Source: JBBRCE01 sp038205115 (GTDB lineage: Bacteria; Planctomycetota; Planctomycetia; Pirellulales; JBBRCE01). Taken from it: 18,612 nucleotides of DNA. The stretch spans positions 1 through 18,612 of the forward strand of contig JBBRCE010000078.1 of NCBI GenBank assembly GCA_038205115.1, given 5' to 3'. Below the pieces are notes generated by a model, which did no database searches, was not told the DNA's origin, and saw nothing but the letters and a program-made list of their open reading frames with translations. The first letter of the stretch is position 1. Every line of letters starts with the position of its first letter. Positions 1 to 7,505 of this stretch are shown here, piece by piece. Both the position numbers and the translations under genes were made by a program.

Positions 1-1077
1 AAACAGGCCGCAAAGCAACCGCGGAGTTTCTGGACAACAGCCCAATCCGCTACAACACCTTCCTACCACAACTCAATTACACCGCTCCCCGGTTCGACTG
101 ATATGAGTCAAAAGCGGAAGTTATTTTTCGGCTGTTCCTAAGGATCTCCGGAGTCGCGACAGGCCATTTTGGAACTCGTGACCAAAAAGCCAGATTTCGA
201 TAGCTGGACTCCCGACGAGTTGTTCAGCGTATTGCCTCAGCACCGAATCCACGGAGCGTTTCTGGCGCACGACTCCAGCCTGCACTGGGCGATGGCCGCG
301 CTCAGCGCAATCGTCTTCATGACGTTCATCCTCCTGGTATTTCCGCGAGGGCATACCAAGGTCGCATCGCTCATCGGCGTGGCAGCGTTTACAGGCACCG
401 TCGGCATTGCCATGCTGTTGGCGTTTCAAGAAGTGGCCATACGCATGCCCCTTTTGATTCCGCGCGGTGGGCTGATTGGCGTGGCGATCATTTTGGTCAT
501 CGACATCATCGCGCTGATTGGCCAATCGTATCAGTTGATCAGCGGAGAATATTCCTTTCCGATCACATTGCTTGGATTCACTTGCGGCGTGGGCTTGTGC
601 GAAGAAGTTTGCAAAGCCGTACCAGCGATTTTCATCGCCGCCAAATCCGGACTCCGCACTTGGCGGGCCGCCTTGCTGTGGGGATTAGTGTAGGGCGTGG
701 GATTTGGAGTTTCGGAGGGCGTGAGCTACTCGCACGATTTCTACAACGGCATCCTTAGCGCGGATATTTATTGGGTACGATTCATTTCTTGCGTCGCGCT
801 GCACGCCATTTGGGCCGCGTCGTCGGGCATTGCCGTTTTTGATCGCCAAGGCGAATTTCAAGATCCCGGCGAGTGGACCGACTTTGCGAAAAGCGTGCTC
901 CAAGTTGTCGCTGTGCCAATGGTGCTGCACGGTCTGTACGACGCGCTGCTGACGCACAATTACCATCTGATGGCGTTGGGCGTTGCAGTGCTTTCGTTCT
1001 TCTGGCTGGCTTATCAAATCGAGACGGTCGGCAAGAATTACGATCGTCGCGATGCTGCCCGCTTCGTTCACAATTAG
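1..1077 (+). pseudogene. PrsW-family intramembrane metalloprotease, broken by two in-frame stops, 5' end beyond the window
   Basis: One reading frame runs from base 1 to the TAG at 1075-1077, interrupted only by TAA at 139-141 and TAG at 691-693. The three PrsW-type motifs are all in this frame: EExxK (EEVCK, 601-615), FxxxE (FGVSE, 703-717) and HxxxD (HGLYD, 928-942). There is also a conserved-looking HAIW. Several hydrophobic segments (about 289-345, 361-426, 469-531, 562-642, and more after 780) fit a polytopic protease that cuts other membrane proteins. The second stop lies between motif one and motifs two and three, so neither fragment could form an active site. The residues just before 169 (SPESRQAILELV) read smoothly into the rest, so I do not take the TTG at 169 as a natural start. 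TAG and TAA end neighbouring genes normally, so recoding is unlikely. Family call is confident. Whether this is a true pseudogene or a sequencing error is not settled. Confidence 0.8.
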
Positions 1078-1316
1078 CCATTGAAGCCTCTGCTTCCGGC
1101 TGGACCAAATTCCTGCCTCTTTGCCCCGTTATGGATGCTAGCAGCGTTGGCCACGCGGTCGAGCACGCATTACGAGGCACGCGAATGACGTTTGGCGATA
1201 GTGAGCCCTCGGGCAGCGTTCCGGCAGACTGCTCTTTGTCCATTTCGCCCGTTTTGAGATACTGCCCGCCCAGGGATGGCAGGCAGCGCAATGTGGCGGC
1301 AAGGATGGAGCCGGGT

Positions 1317-2582
1317 ATGAAGATTTTCTTTTCGGTCGGTGAGCCTAGTGGCGATTTGCACGGCGCGAATTTGATTCGCGAGCTGCGGCAGCGGCGGCCG
1401 GATATCGAGGCGGTTGGCTATGGCGGTCCGTTGATGGCCGAGGCTGGCTGCCAATTGCACGAAGACCTCACGGCGCTGGCCGTCATGTGGCTCTTGCGCG
1501 TGATTCTGAACATTCACAAGTTTTTGAATTTGCTCAGCCGGGCGGATCGCTACTTCCGCCAACATCGGCCCGACGCTGTGGTGCTGGTGGATTATCCGGG
1601 CTTCAATTGGTGGATTGCGCGCCGGGCCAAAGCGCATGGCATTCCGGTGTTTTACTTTGCGCCGCCGCAGGTTTGGGCCTGGGCCAGTTGGCGTGTGAAA
1701 AAGATGCGCCGCTTTGTCGATCACGTGCTTTGCAGCCTACCGTTCGAAGAAACCTGGTTTCGCGAACGTGGTTGCAACGCGGTATTCGTCGGTCACCCTT
1801 ACTTCGACGAAGTTCGCCGCCAAAAGCTCGATGCCGCATTCGTGCAGCGACACCAAGAGCGTCCCGGCCAGTTAGTGACCATTTTGCCCGGTTCGCGGAC
1901 GCAAGAAGTCATCCACAATCTGCCTTGGTTCCTGGCGGCCGCGGCCGTCGTGCAACAGCGCGTGCCTGGTACCCGGTTTGCCATTGCCGCATTCAAGCCG
2001 CACCAGGCTGAAATGGCGCGCAACAAAGTTCGCGAGGCAGGACTGGATGTGGAAGTCTTCTTGCGGCGTACGCCGGAACTCATTCATATGGCCACCTGCT
2101 GCATGGCCGTCAGCGGGTCGGTTTCTTTGGAGTTGCTTTACCAGCGCAAACCGACGGTCATCTTATATTGGATCAGCCGGTTGGCATTTAAAGTTCAGGC
2201 GCAATTTCGCAGGGTGAAGTACATTACGCTGGTCAACTTGTTGACGGCCAAAGAACTGTTTCCCAAAGATTGCACGCCCTACGATCCGCAAGCGCCCGGC
2301 AATGATCGCGTGCTGTTTCCGGAATATCTGACCTGCGAAGATCGCTCGCTGCAGATTGCCGGCCATGTGATTGGCTGGCTGACAAACGAGAGCAAGCGCG
2401 AAGGCCTGGTGGCCGAGCTGGCCAAACTCAAAGCCCGCGTGGGCCACGGCGGCGCGTCGCGAATTGCCGCCGAATATATCCTGCAGCACGTTGTCGAACC
2501 TCGGATGTTGGCACCCCAACCGCACTTTCTGCCTGGCATGAAGCTCGCGAGCAGCGGCGACGCTCCGGTCACGCGTGTGTAG
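1317..2582 (+). CDS. lpxB: Lipid-A-disaccharide synthase LpxB (GT19)
   Basis: LpxB joins UDP-2,3-diacylglucosamine to lipid X to make the lipid A disaccharide, at the cytoplasmic face of the inner membrane. The 421-residue product (E. coli LpxB is 382) starts with the family hallmark GEPSGDLHGA (residues 8-17). It also carries VDYPGFNWW (91-99, matching the Asp-bearing DxPxFN segment), PPQVWAW (116-122), CSLPFEE (139-145), VGHP (158-161), LPGSRxxE (190-197) and SGSVSLEL (266-273). The frame is open upstream to 873, but homology begins at the ATG at 1317, which has GGAG at 1307-1310, six bases before it. A second in-frame ATG at 1305 is badly placed for that site. The C-terminus is about 30 residues longer than I would expect and carries no motif I know. 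The 239 bases before the gene hold no convincing promoter. The gene supports a lipid A-containing outer membrane. Confidence 0.95.
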   Translation: MKIFFSVGEPSGDLHGANLIRELRQRRPDIEAVGYGGPLMAEAGCQLHEDLTALAVMWLLRVILNIHKFLNLLSRADRYFRQHRPDAVVLVDYPGFNWWIARRAKAHGIPVFYFAPPQVWAWASWRVKKMRRFVDHVLCSLPFEETWFRERGCNAVFVGHPYFDEVRRQKLDAAFVQRHQERPGQLVTILPGSRTQEVIHNLPWFLAAAAVVQQRVPGTRFAIAAFKPHQAEMARNKVREAGLDVEVFLRRTPELIHMATCCMAVSGSVSLELLYQRKPTVILYWISRLAFKVQAQFRRVKYITLVNLLTAKELFPKDCTPYDPQAPGNDRVLFPEYLTCEDRSLQIAGHVIGWLTNESKREGLVAELAKLKARVGHGGASRIAAEYILQHVVEPRMLAPQPHFLPGMKLASSGDAPVTRV

Positions 2583-2659
2583 CGGCCAGCGATCAGCAAC
2601 GCCAACCTCGTCCCGGCGCGCTGCGTACCTCGCGCCAAACGCCTGGGAAAGCTGTTTTT

Positions 2660-2696
2660 GTTAACTTTCGGCCGAAGCTACGGTTGTAAAGTTAAC
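2660..2696. repeat. Perfect 9-bp inverted repeat after lpxB
   Basis: GTTAACTTT (2660-2668) is matched exactly by AAAGTTAAC (2688-2696), with a 19-base spacer. It lies about 80 bases after the lpxB stop. No T-run follows on either strand, so it is not a textbook Rho-independent terminator. It could be a protein binding site or an mRNA 3' hairpin. Confidence 0.5.
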
Positions 2697-2753
2697 GCAA
2701 CCGCTGCTTCGGCGGCTGACGGTACATGGCCGATAACCCATTACCGGCAAACA

Positions 2754-2773
2754 CCTTATTGACTAGAATAAGG
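2754..2773. repeat. Perfect 7-bp hairpin repeat in the lpxB-downstream gap
   Basis: CCTTATT (2754-2760) and AATAAGG (2767-2773) are exact inverted copies around a 6-base loop. An A-run (2781-2786) follows, so it does not look like an intrinsic terminator for the plus strand. Read on the minus strand, T6 precedes the hairpin rather than following it. Its role is unknown; an operator for the downstream gene is possible. Confidence 0.45.
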
Positions 2774-2968
2774 CCGCCCTAAAAAACTCCGCACGGGCAA
2801 CCTCACAATGCGTCGCTGGCTGCGTTGTTGAAGGGCCGTTTTTAGTTTTTGTGGGGTTGGATATGATAGAAGTTCCGTTTAGATCATAACGCTGAGAGCG
2901 AGGCTGATCGAAATGCCAGCCGGCCGGCTTAGCGATCGAGTGATGAATACCATTGCGAAAGGGTAGCC

Positions 2969-4819
2969 TTGGCGACCGTCGTTCCCGCTTCTTCGATTTC
3001 CGCACTGCCTCCGGCGACCAAAACGGAACACGGATTGCCTAAGCACGGCATCATTCGCCGGCATGGCGGCGATCTGAAAGTTGTGCCCGAACCGAGAGCT
3101 TTGCGGGAGCAGATCCGCGCTGCCGCTAGCGAAGTGGCTGCCACGCTAGACCGCTTGCAACCGCTGTCGCGTCATGAGCTTGAGGCGCACGCTCGGCAGT
3201 TGCTCACGGCGCTTTCGCTGCCTGAAGGCTATGCCGGCTGGACAATGGTCATGCTGGCGGGCGCGTTCTGGCGGGAGCAAATCGTCGCCACGCGTTGCGA
3301 CCGGCGATTGATGCTGTTGCCGGTGATCGCCGAGCACGCTGCTCATTGCCCTCGCGCCGCGAATAACGGCGGGCGGCGGCCGAAAACGTCGAAGGCTAGC
3401 AATGATTCCAGCAAACACGTGAATTGCCTGCTCTGCCAGACCGACGCCTGGCGTCAACAAGCCCTGGAGCACGGACATCAAGTGCTGCCGGCGGAGAATT
3501 CGCCGCAACTGTTGCATAAGATTGTCGGCGGGCAGATCGACGCCATCGTCGGCGTCGCCAGCCTGAACATTCTCGAAAAAGCCATCGATAAAGTACTGTT
3601 GGCCGGCATTCCCTGCATGGCCGTGCCGCTGCTTTCAGCCGAACTGACGACGGCCGCCAGCGATGCGGATTGGGTGGGCGAAATGATCGCGCTGCCGCAT
3701 TGCCCAAACGCCATTCGCCACGCCAAGCCAGGGCCGAACTACGGACCGCTGATGCAAGCCGCGACCGGCATGTTCCAACATGGCGAGTTGCAACGCCTGA
3801 TGCCTCGATTGCGCGGCGGGCCAAGTTTGGCCGAATTGAATGGGCATGGCGTCGCCGGGCTCGACCCGGTCAGCGGTACCGAGGCGATTGCCTACGACTT
3901 TTTGGTCAAAGGCGGCAAGCATTCGCGACCGTTCATCACCCTGGCGGTTTACGACGCGATGACGGGCGGACACGGTGCCGGCCCGAATTCCGCCGAACAC
4001 GTTGCCTCGCTGCCCGACGCCGTGAAGCGCGCGGCGCTTTCGATCGAAATTTTTCACAAAGCGTCGCTCGTACATGACGATATCGAAGACGATGACGAAT
4101 TTCGCTACGGTCAGCGGACCTTGCATCGAAAATACGGCGCGGCCACGGCCATTAACGTCGGCGATTACCTGATTGGCCTGGGCTACCGCATGGTCAGTCG
4201 CGAGACCGCCGCGCTGGGCGCGGAGGTCACCGCCGACATTCTCGACCGGCTAGCCGACGCCCATATGAAACTGGCCGAAGGGCAAGGCGCCGAACTGCTG
4301 TGGCGCGACGCGCGCGACAAGCGGCTCTCCGCGCACGACGCCATGGAAATCTACGCTTTGAAGACCGCGCCGGCCTTCGAAGCGGCCATGCACGCCGGCC
4401 TGCGAATGGCTGGTCCGCTGCAAGATTACGTGCAGCCTGTGCGCGCCTTTGCCCGGCATTTGGGCATCGCTTTCCAAATTCTCAACGATTTGGCTGATTG
4501 GCAGGGCGACAACTTCAACAAAATGATCGCTGGCGGAGACGCGCTGGGCGGCCGCCCTACGGTGCTTTGGGCGCTCGCGCTTGCCAACTCCACTCCGGAT
4601 AACCGCCGTCGGCTCGAGCAATTGGCCACTCAATCCGCAGACGCCACGAGCAAAGTCAGCGAAATCCAGCGGCTTTATCAGGCCGCCGATGTCTTTGCCC
4701 AGGCTGCACAACTGGTCGAACAGCATCGCTTGGAAGCCACGGCCGTGGCCGACGCACTCGATCCGCCGGCGCTGCAAAACTTGCTGTATTATCTGATCGG
4801 CATGGTGCTCGCGCGGTAG
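2969..4819 (+). CDS. DUF116-like domain fused to a trans-polyprenyl diphosphate synthase
   Basis: The C-terminal half (about 300-616) is an isoprenyl diphosphate synthase, which extends allylic diphosphates with IPP in the cytoplasm. It shows GGKxxRP (315-321), the first Asp-rich motif DDIEDDD (370-376), a RxGxxTLH segment (379-386), KT (465-466) and GIAFQILNDLAD (499-510). The second Asp-rich motif begins with Asn506 instead of the usual Asp. The N-terminal part (about 110-245) resembles DUF116: RRLMLLP, CLLC (153-156), a GHQVLPAENS stretch, IVGVAS and IPCMAVPL. Positions where I recall conserved Cys in DUF116 (GVAC, GC) read Ser and Glu here. No ATG fits, so I chose TTG at 2969, with AAAGGG at 2958-2963; the frame closes at TAG 2930-2932. 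Chain length and product are unknown. The prenyl synthase call is firm, the DUF116 call moderate. The gene ends 19 bases from the convergent DUF1559 gene. Confidence 0.88.
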   Translation: MATVVPASSISALPPATKTEHGLPKHGIIRRHGGDLKVVPEPRALREQIRAAASEVAATLDRLQPLSRHELEAHARQLLTALSLPEGYAGWTMVMLAGAFWREQIVATRCDRRLMLLPVIAEHAAHCPRAANNGGRRPKTSKASNDSSKHVNCLLCQTDAWRQQALEHGHQVLPAENSPQLLHKIVGGQIDAIVGVASLNILEKAIDKVLLAGIPCMAVPLLSAELTTAASDADWVGEMIALPHCPNAIRHAKPGPNYGPLMQAATGMFQHGELQRLMPRLRGGPSLAELNGHGVAGLDPVSGTEAIAYDFLVKGGKHSRPFITLAVYDAMTGGHGAGPNSAEHVASLPDAVKRAALSIEIFHKASLVHDDIEDDDEFRYGQRTLHRKYGAATAINVGDYLIGLGYRMVSRETAALGAEVTADILDRLADAHMKLAEGQGAELLWRDARDKRLSAHDAMEIYALKTAPAFEAAMHAGLRMAGPLQDYVQPVRAFARHLGIAFQILNDLADWQGDNFNKMIAGGDALGGRPTVLWALALANSTPDNRRRLEQLATQSADATSKVSEIQRLYQAADVFAQAAQLVEQHRLEATAVADALDPPALQNLLYYLIGMVLAR

Positions 4820-4838
4820 CTAGGTGATGAGCCAGCGA

Positions 4839-5789
4839 TTAATGCACATAGTCGCTGTCGTTCAGCGGCGGCAAACCTGCCGGAAAGCCCGGCGTGGCCT
4901 TGCTGGTATCGATCGTCATCAATTGAACGTAAACGCTGTATTCGATGGCGTCGGTCAGGAACTGGCCGTGACCATCACAAAATACCACATTCACGCCGCT
5001 GGGATGCTTGCTCGAAGGACGCGCGTAGTCGACGCTGGAGTAACTGGCTGCGGTGGTTAGCGAATCTTTACCGCGATTGATTTTCCGTACCGGGGTGTTG
5101 TCGGGCGAACCGGTGGTCACGCCTGCGGTGCCTGCGTTGTCGGTCTCGTTGAACGTAAAGCAGGTGTAGCGCAGGCAATCAGCGGCGCTGGCCGATTGAG
5201 CGTTAACGGTCGAGAGCGTGCCGTTCCAGTAACCAGCTTGGCAATTCTCCGAAAACATCAGCGTTTGTGGTAACCCGTCTTTAATGGAGTCAGGCTTAAC
5301 GATCAGGCCGGTCGCCAGAAAGCGATCCGTAAACAGCCCGTTGCCGACGTGCGGGGTGGCATTGTTCGAACCGCCATTGCCAACAAAGCACAACTGGGCC
5401 AGCGGGGTGTCAGGCGGGTTGCTCGGGCAAATGCAAATTTCCAAATACGGCGTGGGCGTTGTCGTCGAGCCCGAGGGCGCAGGCTTCTTCAGGCTCCAAA
5501 TTTCGTAGAGGTCGTTGTGGTCCACGTTCGGCAGCAAACGGACAACCCACGATGCCCGCACCGAGGTGGTGGCATTGCCAATCTTGTTGGAATAGCCAGG
5601 AAATTCCTGAAAACTTTCCGCATAAGCCAAACAGGCATGCGACCACTGCTGCTGACGCTGCAGGCAGGTGGCCGATCGCATCAGCTCGCGCACCGAATTC
5701 ACGGCCGGCAGCAAGAGTGCCATCAGAATGCCAATAATGGTGATCACCACCAGCAATTCGACCAAGGTAAAGCCGCGGTGACGCCGCAT
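4839..5789 (-). CDS. DUF1559 family protein with prepilin-type N-terminal cleavage/methylation motif
   Basis: This 316-residue pseudopilin-like protein belongs to a group greatly expanded in planctomycetes; the role of DUF1559 is not established. Residues 1-6 (MRRHRG) are a basic leader, followed by FTLVELLVV. This is the type IV prepilin peptidase site, with cleavage after Gly6 and Glu at +5, then a hydrophobic helix to about residue 28. The C-terminal HPSGVNVVFCDGH stretch is the DUF1559 hallmark (HxxGxNVxFxDG), although the usual DGSV reads DGHG here. Several Cys (for example CICPSNP) suggest disulfides outside the cytoplasm. The frame is open upstream to 5942, but the ATG at 5787-5789 directly precedes the leader and has AAGGAAA just upstream (+ strand 5795-5801). 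The mature protein is expected to sit in the inner membrane with an extracytoplasmic body. It is convergent with the prenyl synthase gene. Confidence 0.93.
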   Translation of the reverse strand: MRRHRGFTLVELLVVITIIGILMALLLPAVNSVRELMRSATCLQRQQQWSHACLAYAESFQEFPGYSNKIGNATTSVRASWVVRLLPNVDHNDLYEIWSLKKPAPSGSTTTPTPYLEICICPSNPPDTPLAQLCFVGNGGSNNATPHVGNGLFTDRFLATGLIVKPDSIKDGLPQTLMFSENCQAGYWNGTLSTVNAQSASAADCLRYTCFTFNETDNAGTAGVTTGSPDNTPVRKINRGKDSLTTAASYSSVDYARPSSKHPSGVNVVFCDGHGQFLTDAIEYSVYVQLMTIDTSKATPGFPAGLPPLNDSDYVH

Positions 5790-6429
5790 AAAAGTTTCCT
5801 TATGACATGGCAATGGCGAGCCGTGAATCGCTCTGAAGATGTGGCGAATGTTAGTTTCGCAGATTATTACAGTTCTGTCGAGCTTTTTTCTAAAAAGTAA
5901 TTGGCCCTGGCGGAACGGGGTTTTTCTGCAGACATGCGGCAATCCCCGCCAAGCGATGTCCAGGCGAAGTGTCGAAGTCTCAACTTTTCTTGAAATATTC
6001 TTGACTCTGCCGCGCCGGCCTTTAAACTGAAGATGTTAGGGCTGCGGTCTTTGGTTCCCACGATCTATCTGGCAATCTGCTCATGAGCGGTTGAGTGTCG
6101 TCGGCAGTGCGGCAGGCTGTTCACTCGGCCGCCGAAGTTTGACGACCATCTTGATTTAGCGACGGCGCACCGCCCACCGAACATAACGTTTGGCTTCGCG
6201 CGCGGCTGACGTCTTTGCCGCGCCGCTCGCATGTCTTTGATGCCCGCTCGACTGCTCTTGGATCACGATTGTCGAATGAATCTGCGCGGCGGACCGCGCG
6301 TTATGAAAGCGTTTTCGGTGCGGGCGGACCTCGCCCTGCGCTTTGATTTTTGCCGGCAACCGCCGAAAGATAGCTTGACGCCCGGTGTTTTTGATTTTTT
6401 CTGCTCGATAGCCAACAAGTGTTGATCTT
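5790..6429. other. 640-base gap between divergent DUF1559 and PEP-CTERM genes
   Basis: I see no supportable gene. Short frames exist, such as a plus-strand one ending at 6425, but they have no motif. The gap must hold the promoters of two divergent genes. A candidate plus-strand promoter (6001-6028) and a perfect 6-bp hairpin GCGCGG-CGGA-CCGCGC (6284-6299) are visible. An A/T-rich block at 5860-5905 just upstream of the DUF1559 gene could carry its minus-strand promoter, but no pair of boxes is convincing. If the plus promoter is real, the PEP-CTERM mRNA would have a leader of nearly 400 bases. Confidence 0.45.
6001..6028 (+). promoter_or_regulatory. Candidate sigma-70-type promoter
   Basis: TTGACT (6001-6006, 5 of 6 against TTGACA) and TAAACT (6023-6028, 4 of 6 against TATAAT) are 16 bases apart on the plus strand. 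They lie upstream of the PEP-CTERM gene but almost 400 bases from its ATG. A chance match is quite possible. Confidence 0.22.
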
Positions 6430-7440
6430 ATGAAATTGGTGCAAATCGCCCGCTCCGCTTTGTCTCGACGCTGGCCTTTGACGAACTTGCTGTGCGCGGC
6501 GGCCGTGCTCTGCGGAGCTCGTTCTTCGCCGGGGCTGGAAATCTACGATTATTCCGCCACCAAGAACAACATGTATATCAACACGTCCACGCCGTCCGGC
6601 TTGGCCCCGAATCCGAGTCCGGATTTCATCGGGCTAGGCATCGATTACTCGGGCGTGGGCCTAGGAGAAGATAACACCTTTGGCCGTGCGTCCGTTTTGA
6701 TTGGCTCACAGTATTTTCTGACCGTCAAACATCGGGCCGACGAATTCAACGGCAGCAATCCCACCTACCAGTCCATTCGCATCGTCGACCGCAACAACAC
6801 GCTGCACGATTATTCCGTGAGCACGATCACGCCGCTACATTACACGGATGGTTCAGGCACGCACGTTTCCGATCTGGTACTGGGAAAACTCACTGCGCCC
6901 ATCACCGATCCGGTGGCCTTTTATCCGATTTACTCGCCAACCGTCGACCTGACGAACAAACCGTTTCAGGTGGCCGGCTTGTTCGCTTCGAAGAACGATA
7001 CCACCGCCGTCGGCGGCGCGGCCGTGGGTTTAAATAACTTCGATGGGATCGCTCCGTTTGACGACGGCGACGCGCTGGGCGCGTATCGTTCGCAAGGTTT
7101 TAGTTATTCCTATACCTTGGGCGCAAGCAACGAGGCGGGCGTGGTCGCTGGCGATTCGGGCGCGCCCTCGTTCTTGATCTACAAAGGCTTTCCGGCGCTA
7201 ATTGGACTGCACGCCGGTAATAGCACGGCCACCGGCAATCCCCTGGCAAACACGACTTACGACTCCACCGATGTCTACCTGCCGTACTATGTCGATGAGA
7301 TTCAGTCGCTGCTGTCGGCCAATGGAGCGCAACTGACCGTGGTGCCGGAACCGAGTAGCGGGGTTCTGCTGCTGGCCGGAGTTGCCGGCGCTGGCTTGCT
7401 GCTGCAACGTCGTCGCCGCCGCCAACTGCAGGTTGGTTGA
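6430..7440 (+). CDS. Secreted trypsin-like serine protease with PEP-CTERM anchor
   Basis: The 336-residue protein starts with a signal peptide (basic MKLVQIARSALSRR, then hydrophobic LLCAAAVLCGA to about residue 30). It ends with a PEP-CTERM signal: VPEP (305-308), a hydrophobic helix (311-325) and an Arg-rich tail (QRRRRR). Such tails are recognised by an exosortase, which is not in this window, and lead to display on or release from the cell surface. The body looks like a chymotrypsin-fold protease. Ser243 in GDSGAPS matches the GDSGGP nucleophile motif, Asp148 in SDLVLGKL the catalytic Asp, and His101 in LTVKHRAD sits where TAAHC normally lies. The His site is unusual, so activity is inferred and not certain. 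No clear Shine-Dalgarno precedes the ATG at 6430. The substrate is unknown. The gene converges on the GT4 gene, 63 bases away. Confidence 0.82.
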   Translation: MKLVQIARSALSRRWPLTNLLCAAAVLCGARSSPGLEIYDYSATKNNMYINTSTPSGLAPNPSPDFIGLGIDYSGVGLGEDNTFGRASVLIGSQYFLTVKHRADEFNGSNPTYQSIRIVDRNNTLHDYSVSTITPLHYTDGSGTHVSDLVLGKLTAPITDPVAFYPIYSPTVDLTNKPFQVAGLFASKNDTTAVGGAAVGLNNFDGIAPFDDGDALGAYRSQGFSYSYTLGASNEAGVVAGDSGAPSFLIYKGFPALIGLHAGNSTATGNPLANTTYDSTDVYLPYYVDEIQSLLSANGAQLTVVPEPSSGVLLLAGVAGAGLLLQRRRRRQLQVG

Positions 7441-7490
7441 GCCCACCGTTTGCAAATATCCGGTTGGCCGCTGTGTTTCAGAATCCGGCC

Positions 7491-7505
7491 GAGACGTTTC
7501 GTCTC
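7491..7505. terminator. Possible bidirectional hairpin between convergent genes
   Basis: GAGACG-TTT-CGTCTC is a perfect 6-bp stem with a 3-base loop in the 63-base gap between the PEP-CTERM and GT4 genes. It overlaps the GT4 stop codon. No T-run follows on either strand, so intrinsic termination is only a guess based on its convergent position. Confidence 0.3.

Larger units (their letters stand above)
2583..2968. other. 386-base non-coding gap between lpxB and the polyprenyl synthetase gene
   Basis: No convincing gene is seen on either strand; the minus-strand frames here lack any recognisable motif. The gap holds two perfect inverted repeats (2660-2696 and 2754-2773, listed separately) and a T-rich stretch at 2839-2850. 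A TATGAT at 2862-2867 resembles a -10 box (5 of 6 against TATAAT) about 100 bases before the next start, but no good -35 lies at the right distance. It probably holds the lpxB terminator region and the promoter of the next gene. Confidence 0.5.

Noticed and set aside
139..693. Stop-codon recoding or a programmed readthrough in the PrsW frame
   Set aside because: TAA and TAG both end neighbouring genes normally (for example lpxB with TAG and DUF5722 with TAA). No stem-loop or other recoding signal was seen after either stop.
873..1316. Upstream extension of the lpxB frame (148 extra codons)
   Set aside because: It overlaps the PrsW coding frame, has no LpxB homology, and the GEPSGD hallmark begins right after the ATG at 1317, which has its own GGAG site.
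5790..5942. 51-codon extension of the DUF1559 gene to an upstream ATG
   Set aside because: Prepilin leaders are short and basic. The ATG at 5789 gives MRRHRG directly before the cleavage site and has a good AAGGAAA, whereas the extension would put about 50 non-leader residues in front.
6231..6425. 64-codon plus-strand frame ending just before the PEP-CTERM gene, as a possible leader peptide
   Set aside because: It has no ribosome binding site and no recognisable motif, and an open frame of this length is common in GC-rich DNA.
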